This document shows positions 31,008 to 36,743 of a DNA stretch of 36,743 nucleotides, one piece after another (positions within the stretch are counted from its first letter, which is position 1; each line of letters opens with the position of its first letter). The notes beneath the pieces were generated by a model. That model was given only the letters and a program-made list of their open reading frames with translations. It did no database searches and was not told where the DNA came from. Position numbers and translations under genes: made by a program. Origin of the DNA: Phycisphaerales bacterium UBA854. GTDB lineage: Bacteria; Planctomycetota; Phycisphaerae; Phycisphaerales; SM1A02. The stretch spans positions 1 to 36,743 of the forward strand of contig DBGM01000001.1 of NCBI GenBank assembly GCA_002295885.1, written 5' to 3'.

Positions 31008-31925
31008 ATGACCTCGCGACGCGTCATCACCACCGTCTGTCCCGCCAAGCTCAATCTCCTGCTGGCCGTGGATCCGCCGCGCGAGGACGGGATGCATCCG
31101 ATCGCAACCTGGATGGTGACCCTCGATCTGGTCGACGACCTCGAGGTGGTGCGGCTCGAGCCGGACCGGTTCTCCCGCTACGCCATCCTGTGGCACGACG
31201 ATGCGCGAAGCCGCTCGGACATCGACTGGCCGATCACCTCCGATCTCGCGGTTCGCGCCCACCTCGCGCTGGAAGCGCACGTGGGGCGGTCCCTGCCCGT
31301 GCAGATGAAACTGGAGAAGCGGATACCGGTGGGCGGCGGACTCGGGGGTGGATCCTCCAACGCCGCGGCCATGCTGCGTGCCGTGAACGAACTCCACGAC
31401 CTCGAACTGGACGACGCGACCCTGGAATCGATCGCCGCCACCCTTGGGAGCGACGTGCCCTTCCTCGTCCGCGGCGGCAGCGCCATCGTCGAGGGGATGG
31501 GCGAGACCCTGCTCCGGCACGATGACGTTCCCTCGTTCCACGCCGTGCTGGTGTTTCCGGGGTACCCGTGTCCGACCGGTGCGGTCTACACGGCGTTCGA
31601 CGACGATCCTCCCGCGTCCAGCCGCGTATCCGAGGTCCGGACGCTGGGCGGTGCCGGGGTGCCCGCTCCCGACGCCCTGTTCAACGATCTGGCCGCTCCC
31701 GCCGTGCGGGTCGCTCCCGATCTGGCGGGTCACCGCGAGCAGGTGGCCGCCATCGCCGAGGGCCCCGTCCACGTCAGTGGCAGCGGGTCGACCCTCTTCG
31801 TACCCTGTTCCGATGCGCTGCACGCCGGCCACCTGGCCCTCGCGGTGCAGGAACGAACCGAACTTGCCGCCGTGCCCGTGGCCGCCCGCGGAATCGAAGA
31901 ATCCATTCTGGAAGAGATCCCATGA
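31008..31925 (+). CDS. ispE: 4-diphosphocytidyl-2-C-methyl-D-erythritol kinase
   Basis: This GHMP-family kinase carries out the fourth step of the non-mevalonate (MEP) isoprenoid pathway, phosphorylating the 2-hydroxyl of CDP-methylerythritol. The N-terminal CPAKLNLLLAVDPPREDG carries the catalytic Lys (K14). The ATP loop VGGGLGGGSSNAAA is at about residues 107-120. LGSDVPFLVRGG holds the catalytic Asp (D149). VSGSGSTLF near residue 260 is GHMP motif III. Length is 305 residues, normal. The start at ATG 31008 has GGAG six bases upstream. Its stop overlaps the next start (ATGA), so it heads a three-gene operon. Confidence 0.94.
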   Translation: MTSRRVITTVCPAKLNLLLAVDPPREDGMHPIATWMVTLDLVDDLEVVRLEPDRFSRYAILWHDDARSRSDIDWPITSDLAVRAHLALEAHVGRSLPVQMKLEKRIPVGGGLGGGSSNAAAMLRAVNELHDLELDDATLESIAATLGSDVPFLVRGGSAIVEGMGETLLRHDDVPSFHAVLVFPGYPCPTGAVYTAFDDDPPASSRVSEVRTLGGAGVPAPDALFNDLAAPAVRVAPDLAGHREQVAAIAEGPVHVSGSGSTLFVPCSDALHAGHLALAVQERTELAAVPVAARGIEESILEEIP

Positions 31926-33628
31926 CGAACTATCCCCTGCCCAACGACTTCGTACCCTCCGACCTCGACGCCCTCGACTGGGATCAGCTCGAGCCGCTCT
32001 ACACGGCGCTCGTGGAGCGTGAACTCCGGTGCGCCGGATGCCTTCAGCAGCTGCTGCTGGACCGGAGTGAACTCGACGCCGCCGCCAGCGAGGCGCAGGC
32101 CAACGTCTACATCCGGATGACCTGTCATACCGACGACGAGGATGCCAAGAACGCATTTCTCCACTTCGTCGAGCACGTGGAGCCCAAGCTCAAGGACGTC
32201 TCCTTCCGACTCGATCGCCGGATCGTGCAGTGCCCCTTCGTCGACGATCTTGACCAGGAACGCTACGGGGTCTACCTCCGCAATCTCGACGCGGACGTCA
32301 AGCTGTTCCGTGAGGAGAACATTCCGCTGCAGACCGACGACACCAAGCTCGGTCAGCAGTACGACGAGGTCTGCGGCGCGATGACCGTGGAGTTCGACGG
32401 CGAGGAATACACCATGCCGCAGATGGGTCGGTTCGTGCAGGAGAACGACCGTTCGGTCCGGGAGCGGGCGTGGAGCTCCATCATGGAGCGCCGCTACCGG
32501 GACCACGAACCGATCGACGGCTTCTTCGACCGGATGGTCTCGATCCGCGACCAGGTCGCCCGCAACGCCGACCACGAGAACTACATGGAATACGCCTTCG
32601 CGGCGATGCACCGCTTCGACTACACCCCGGCGGACTGCCAGGAGTTCCATCGGGCCGCCCGCGAGATCTGCGTTCCGATCCACCATGAGCTCAACCGCGA
32701 ACGTGCCCGCCTGCTCGAGGTGGACGTCCTGCGTCCCTGGGACCTCGAGGTGGACGTCCACGGTCGCGCACCGCTGCGTCCCTTCGATGGTGCCGACGAG
32801 CTCGTCGATCGCACCTCCCGACTCTTCCACCGGATGGACGGCTCCTTGGGCGAGATGTTCGACACCATGCGGGGCGGCGATTCCCTCGATCTGGAATCCC
32901 GCAAGGGCAAGGCGCCCGGCGGCTACCAGTACAACCGGGATCGTCGGCGCGTCCCGTTCATCTTCATGAACGCCGCCGGACTGCAGCGGGATCTCGTCAC
33001 CATGGTGCACGAGGCCGGACACGCCTTCCATTCCATCCTCAGCCGGGACGAACCGCTGGTGGCCTACCGCCATGCACCCATCGAGTTCGCGGAAGTCGCC
33101 TCGATGAGCATGGAACTGCTGGCGCATCCGTTCCTCGAGGAGTTCTACGATGAGGAGGCCGCCAACCGTGCGCGGCGTGCGCACCTGGAGGACCTCGTCC
33201 GCACGCTCTCCTGGATCGCGCAGATCGATGCGTTCCAGCACTGGATCTACACCCACCCGGAGCACACCTCCGAGCAGCGCGACATCTACTGGCTCGAGCT
33301 GGACGCGCTCTACGGCGCTGACGTGTCGTGGGAAGGCTTCGAGGCCCAGCGGGCCAAGGCGTGGCATCGCCAGCTGCACCTCTTCAACGTCCCCTTCTAC
33401 TACATCGAGTACGGCATCGCCCAACTGGGCGCCCTGCAGCTCTGGATGCAGTACCGCCAGGACCGTGGTCAGGCGATCGAGAACTACCGTCGGGCCATGA
33501 CGCTGGGCGGATCCCGTCCGCTGCCCGAACTCTTCGAGGCCGCCGAGCTCACCTTCGACTTCGGCCCCGGCACCATGAAGCGGCTCATGGACGAGGTCCA
33601 GGGCGAACTGGCCACCCTGCCCGCCTGA
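31922..33628 (+). CDS. M3 family oligoendopeptidase (PepF-like zinc metallopeptidase)
   Basis: This 568-residue cytoplasmic peptidase cleaves short peptides. The zinc-binding motif is H363-E364-A-G-H367 in TMVHEAGHAFHS. The third ligand is probably E391 in IEFAEVASMSMELL. The C-terminal Y residues that bind substrate in M3 enzymes lie in VPFYYIEYGIAQLGALQLW. There is no signal peptide. The N-terminal alpha-helical lid (about 1-200) is of the oligoendopeptidase F type. Its ATG overlaps the ispE stop (ATGA), and its own stop shares a base with the next start (TGATG), so expression of the three genes is coupled. The open frame upstream of 31922 is a shadow of ispE. Confidence 0.92.
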   Translation: MTNYPLPNDFVPSDLDALDWDQLEPLYTALVERELRCAGCLQQLLLDRSELDAAASEAQANVYIRMTCHTDDEDAKNAFLHFVEHVEPKLKDVSFRLDRRIVQCPFVDDLDQERYGVYLRNLDADVKLFREENIPLQTDDTKLGQQYDEVCGAMTVEFDGEEYTMPQMGRFVQENDRSVRERAWSSIMERRYRDHEPIDGFFDRMVSIRDQVARNADHENYMEYAFAAMHRFDYTPADCQEFHRAAREICVPIHHELNRERARLLEVDVLRPWDLEVDVHGRAPLRPFDGADELVDRTSRLFHRMDGSLGEMFDTMRGGDSLDLESRKGKAPGGYQYNRDRRRVPFIFMNAAGLQRDLVTMVHEAGHAFHSILSRDEPLVAYRHAPIEFAEVASMSMELLAHPFLEEFYDEEAANRARRAHLEDLVRTLSWIAQIDAFQHWIYTHPEHTSEQRDIYWLELDALYGADVSWEGFEAQRAKAWHRQLHLFNVPFYYIEYGIAQLGALQLWMQYRQDRGQAIENYRRAMTLGGSRPLPELFEAAELTFDFGPGTMKRLMDEVQGELATLPA

Positions 33629-35079
33629 TGGCCCGACTGCCCCACGACAGGATGGATCTCGACGACTACCGTCGGGCCGGCCACCGGATGGTCGACTGGA
33701 TTGCGGAGTACCGGGGTGGAGCCGGTGAACATCCGGTCATGGCCCGGGTGGAACCGGGGTCCGTCTTCGACGCCCTTCCCTCCGAGGCCCCCGAGGATCC
33801 GGAGACGATCGACGCCATCCTGGCCGACGTCGATTCGATCGTGGTGCCCGGACTCTCGCACTGGCAGTCTCCCAACTGGTTCGCCTACTTTCCCGCCAAC
33901 GCGGCCGAAGCCTCGCTCCTGGGGGACATGCTGTCCACGGGACTGGGGGTGCAGGGAATGCTCTGGTCGACGAGTCCGGCCTGCACCGAGGTCGAGATGC
34001 GCATGCTCGACTGGACCGCACGTGCCCTCGGGCTGCCCGATGCGTTCCGGTTCGACGTCGACGGTCCCGGCGGCGGGGTGCTGCAGGACACCGCCAGCAG
34101 CGCCGTCCTGGCCTGCATGATCGCCGCCCGCGACCGTGCGACCGGAGGACGAAGCGGTACGCACGGACTGGACCAGTCGACCGCACCGCTGGTCGCCTAC
34201 ACCTCCAGCCAGTCGCACTCGAGTCTCGAGAAGGCGGCGCGACTGTGCGGCATCGGCACCGACCATCTCCGGTTGATCGAGGTCGACGAGGCGTTCGCAA
34301 TGCGTCCCGACGCCTTCGCGGCGCGACTGCACGCCGATCTGGACGCGGGGGCGAAACCGTTCTTCGTGAACGTGACGCTCGGGACCACGGCATCCGGCGG
34401 ATTCGATCCCCTGCCCGAGATCGGTCGGCTCGCCCGCGAGCACGGACTCTGGGTCCACGTCGACGCGGCGATGATGGGAACCGCGGCGCTGTGCGAGGAG
34501 TTCCGCGGCATGCACGCCGGCATCGAGCATGCCGACAGCTGGAACTTCAACCCGCACAAGTGGATGGGAGCCGCGTTCGACTGCAGCTGCCTCTGGCTGC
34601 GCGAGACGGAGTCGCTGGTCTCCGCCATGAGCATCATGCCGGAATATCTCCGCAACCGGGCGACGGACAGCGGACGGGTGATCGACTACCGCGACTGGCA
34701 GATTCCGCTGGGACGCCGCTTCCGGGCCCTGAAGCTCTGGTTCCTCTACCGGGGAATCGGACTGGCCGGTCTCCGCACCATGGTGCGTGAACACGTGCGT
34801 CTGGCCACGGAACTGGAGGCCTGGCTGGATGCGGAACCCCGACTGGAGTCCGCCGCGCCCCGTTCCCTGAACATGGTGTGCTTCCGGCACGTCGCGGGCG
34901 ACGATGCGACGCGGGCGATGCTCCACGCTCTGAACGATTCGGGTGACATGAGCCTCACCCACTGCGAACTCGACGGACGGTTCGTGATCCGCTGCTGCAT
35001 CGGTCAGTGGAGGACCACGATGGAGCACGTCCGGACCGCCTGGGACCGGATTCGACTCGCCGCCCGGGCGGTGGAGTGA
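33628..35079 (+). CDS. Aromatic-L-amino-acid decarboxylase-like PLP enzyme (group II)
   Basis: This 483-residue PLP-dependent decarboxylase belongs to the group that acts on tryptophan, tyrosine, DOPA or phenylalanine. Features visible are SHWQSPNWFAYFPANAA near residue 75, GGGVLQDTASSAVL (about 150), YTSSQSHSSLEKAARLCGIG (about 191), VTLGTTASGGFDPL, HVDAAMMGTAALCEEFR and the PLP lysine K311 in NFNPHKWMG. The C-terminal RIGLAGLRTMVREHVRLA stretch fits the family (YRGIGLAGL is seen). The exact substrate is not readable. The start ATG 33628 shares its A with the TGA of the peptidase gene. It ends exactly at the stop of the convergent STAS gene. Confidence 0.92.
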   Translation: MARLPHDRMDLDDYRRAGHRMVDWIAEYRGGAGEHPVMARVEPGSVFDALPSEAPEDPETIDAILADVDSIVVPGLSHWQSPNWFAYFPANAAEASLLGDMLSTGLGVQGMLWSTSPACTEVEMRMLDWTARALGLPDAFRFDVDGPGGGVLQDTASSAVLACMIAARDRATGGRSGTHGLDQSTAPLVAYTSSQSHSSLEKAARLCGIGTDHLRLIEVDEAFAMRPDAFAARLHADLDAGAKPFFVNVTLGTTASGGFDPLPEIGRLAREHGLWVHVDAAMMGTAALCEEFRGMHAGIEHADSWNFNPHKWMGAAFDCSCLWLRETESLVSAMSIMPEYLRNRATDSGRVIDYRDWQIPLGRRFRALKLWFLYRGIGLAGLRTMVREHVRLATELEAWLDAEPRLESAAPRSLNMVCFRHVAGDDATRAMLHALNDSGDMSLTHCELDGRFVIRCCIGQWRTTMEHVRTAWDRIRLAARAVE

Positions 35080-35454
35080 TCAGCGCAGTGCCCGCTTGAG
35101 GTCGCGTTCGCTGGTGCAGACCGACAGCAGCTTCTCGAGCTTCACGATGCTGAGCAGCGTGTAGAGCTGATCGCCCACGTTGGACAGGACGATCTTCATG
35201 TCGCGTGCGGCGGCCCGCTTGCGGAGATCCAGCAGCATGCCGATGCCCATGCTCGAGATGAACGAGATCTCCTGCATGTCCAGCACGAGAAACGAGCAGA
35301 CGTCGTCCGCGGTCTCGATGGACTTCGAGGCCTCGTTGGTGATGATGAACGATTCGCGTTCGTTGATCGACGGGCCCCGTAGTCGGAGCGTCAGCCGGCG
35401 CCCCTCGACGAAGGGCGTGACGAACATCGAGTTTCCGACCGAATCGGGCTGCAT
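35080..35454 (-). CDS. STAS-domain protein (anti-sigma factor antagonist-like)
   Basis: This 124-residue protein is a STAS domain. The key helix start is FLVLDMQEISFISSMGIGML, where SpoIIAA/RsbV proteins carry the phosphorylatable Ser in (D)SSGLG. Here two Ser stand in FISSMGIG. The rest (LRKRAAARDMKIVLSNVGDQLYTLLSIVKLEKLLSVC) matches the C-terminal part of the fold. The start is placed at ATG 35454 (MQPDSVG). ATG 35463 would add three residues (MPP), but it overlaps the predicted -10 box. It follows a GAF-Ser/Thr kinase gene in the same direction, so the pair may form a phosphorylation-controlled switch. That is inference. Confidence 0.88.
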   Translation of the reverse strand: MQPDSVGNSMFVTPFVEGRRLTLRLRGPSINERESFIITNEASKSIETADDVCSFLVLDMQEISFISSMGIGMLLDLRKRAAARDMKIVLSNVGDQLYTLLSIVKLEKLLSVCTSERDLKRALR

Positions 35455-35461
35455 GGGGGGC

Positions 35462-35467
35462 ATTGTA
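35462..35467 (-). promoter_or_regulatory. Predicted extended -10 box (TGGTACAAT) for leaderless STAS mRNA
   Basis: On the minus strand TACAAT (35467-35462), preceded by TGG, lies between the kinase stop and the STAS start. Its last T is 8 bases before the ATG at 35454. This gives the STAS gene its own promoter and supports 35454 over 35463 as start. Confidence 0.5.
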
Positions 35468-35477
35468 CCAGCGGGGA

Positions 35478-36743
35478 TCAGACGTTCCGCCGGCCCAGCT
35501 CGTTGAGCCATTCGAGATCCTGCCGCATCTGCATCGAGTTCTGGTACCGGTCGGCGGGATTCTTCGCCATGGCCATGGCGACGATGGTCGCACACTCGGG
35601 GGGCAGGGTGGGATCGACGGCCAGCGGATCCGGCACCGGGTCCTCCCGGTGGGCGTGCAGCAGATCGTGGAGCTTCGGTCGTCCGGGGTACGGCGGCTGC
35701 GAGACCAGAAGATGGTGGAAGGTGCCTCCGAGCGAGTAGAGATCGCTCCGGTGATCGACGTCGCCGCGACCGCACTGTTCGGGACTCATGTAGTGCGGCG
35801 TTCCCACGATCCGTCCGGCTCCAGCGACATCCTCGGTGTTGGGTGCCAGGGCGAGTCCGAAGTCGGTGAGCTTGCCGGCTCCGTCGGCCGTCAGCAGGAT
35901 GTTGTCGGGCTTGATGTCCCGGTGGATGAGTCCGCGGCGATGGGCCGCATCCAGCCCCTCGCAGGCATCGATGAGGATCTGCACCGCCCGGGGCCACGGC
36001 ACGCGCTCGCTGCCGTCGATGAGCTTCCATGCCGTCCCGCCCTCGCCCTTCTCCATCACCAGGAAGAGTGAGGATTCGTATTCCCCGACATCGTAGATGG
36101 TGACGGTGTTGGGATGGTTGATCTGTCCCATGGTCCGGACCTCGTGCATGAAGCGGTCGCGGGCCATCGGATGCTTCGTGACGTCGATGTTCACCATCTT
36201 GATGGCGACGTCGCGGTCGATGAGATCGTCGTGGGCGTTGAGGACGAATCCCTGACCTCCGACTCCGAGGACGTCGGTCACGCTGTAGCGACCGATGTGC
36301 CGCCCCACCATGGCGTAGGGGTTCTGCTTGTCGCTCTGGGCCGTTCCGTAGGCGCGACTGTCCTCGGCGTGCGCGGGAATCGCCGGCAGCACGGTCTCCG
36401 CGAGTGAATCGACCGCGGGACTGGCCACGATGGTCTCGGCCAGGTTGAGTTCGTCATCGTCCTCGAAGAAGGCCAGCGACAGCGCTTCGGCGCACCGGGG
36501 GGCCAGCTGCCGGACCATCTTCACATGCTCGAACCGGAAACCGCCGTCCCGCTGGTTGAGCACCTGGGCCACGCCGATGCGTCGGCCGTCGTCCGCGTGC
36601 AGTGGGAACGCGATGACGCTCCTGGTCCGGTATCCGGTGCGGGTGTCGATGTCCCGGTTGAACCGGTCGTCCTGGTAGGCGTCGTCGACCCGGATGATGT
36701 CGTCGTCGGTGAGAGCGGCTCCCGCCAGTCCGCGATCGGCGGG
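35478..36743 (-). CDS. GAF-domain serine/threonine protein kinase, 5' end cut by window edge
   Basis: This is a Hanks-type kinase with an N-terminal sensor domain; 421 residues are visible and the true start lies beyond the right edge. The first roughly 90 visible residues are the C-terminal part of a GAF domain (GYRTRSVIAFPL, RIGVAQVLNQRDGGF, FEHVKMVRQLAPRCAEALSLAF). A linker follows, then the kinase from about residue 150 with the glycine loop LGVGGQGFV, the lysine in DVAIKM, the catalytic HRDIKPDN, DFGLA and GTPHYMSPEQ. After the kinase core (ADRYQNSMQMRQDL) the protein ends at LGRRNV with no membrane helix, so it is cytoplasmic. An internal GTG at 36572 is not the start, since the GAF fold continues upstream. 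The STAS gene follows it. Confidence 0.92.
   Translation of the reverse strand, partial: PADRGLAGAALTDDDIIRVDDAYQDDRFNRDIDTRTGYRTRSVIAFPLHADDGRRIGVAQVLNQRDGGFRFEHVKMVRQLAPRCAEALSLAFFEDDDELNLAETIVASPAVDSLAETVLPAIPAHAEDSRAYGTAQSDKQNPYAMVGRHIGRYSVTDVLGVGGQGFVLNAHDDLIDRDVAIKMVNIDVTKHPMARDRFMHEVRTMGQINHPNTVTIYDVGEYESSLFLVMEKGEGGTAWKLIDGSERVPWPRAVQILIDACEGLDAAHRRGLIHRDIKPDNILLTADGAGKLTDFGLALAPNTEDVAGAGRIVGTPHYMSPEQCGRGDVDHRSDLYSLGGTFHHLLVSQPPYPGRPKLHDLLHAHREDPVPDPLAVDPTLPPECATIVAMAMAKNPADRYQNSMQMRQDLEWLNELGRRNV

Noticed and set aside
1..36743. tRNA, rRNA, CRISPR, riboswitch or mobile element
   Set aside because: I looked for cloverleaf-like ends, regular direct repeats with spacers, transposase motifs and long leaders, and saw none. 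Intergenic gaps are all under about 160 bases.

Overview
This is a high-GC bacterial window, most likely from a planctomycete of the class Phycisphaerae. The main clue is the C-terminal pair of dockerin-like repeats (GDANGDGTVGV..DLL....W) on two exported proteins, together with the high GC content and the mix of planctomycete-like gene families. The assignment is inference, because no rRNA or other taxonomic marker is present. I saw no tRNA, rRNA, CRISPR array, insertion sequence or phage gene. Genes are tightly packed and no gap reaches 300 bases.

Left part (1-10.2 kb): a maltodextrin module. On the minus strand lie a CUT1-type sugar ABC importer in which the solute-binding protein is fused to the MalF-type permease, a MalG-type permease, and a MalK/UgpC-type ATPase cut by the left edge. 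Divergent from it, starting 30 bases away, are an exported GH13 neopullulanase-like amylase, 4-alpha-glucanotransferase (malQ) and a short alpha-glucan phosphorylase (glgP). Together they would cut alpha-glucan outside the cytoplasm, import the oligosaccharides, and convert them to glucose 1-phosphate and glucose.

Middle (10.2-20.8 kb): a membrane-anchored hypothetical protein, nuoG, pyrB, a lone fliN-like gene, a small membrane protein, a pentaheme cytochrome with a dockerin-like tail, a lipoprotein, a divergent subtilisin-like protein with the same tail, and a fused two-domain iron-type ABC permease without partners.

Right-middle (20.8-30.9 kb): nuoD, nuoE, an unknown 68-residue gene and nuoF, followed by a good intrinsic terminator. 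Then come ybeY with a CorC-like CBS protein, an exported His/Met/Glu-rich protein, a RibBA homologue whose GTP cyclohydrolase II half has lost its zinc cysteines, a Bax inhibitor-1 family membrane protein, a NIF3 family protein and a YbjQ-type protein.

Right end (31.0-36.7 kb): ispE, an M3 family oligopeptidase and an aromatic amino acid decarboxylase form a coupled operon. Convergent to it are a STAS protein and a GAF-Ser/Thr kinase cut by the right edge.

Two window-wide patterns stand out. First, several genes have a TAnnnT -10 box placed so that transcription would start on the start codon itself (leaderless mRNA), while genes with longer leaders have Shine-Dalgarno sequences. Second, three of the four convergent gene pairs meet exactly stop-to-stop in the palindrome TGATCA, leaving no room for a terminator.
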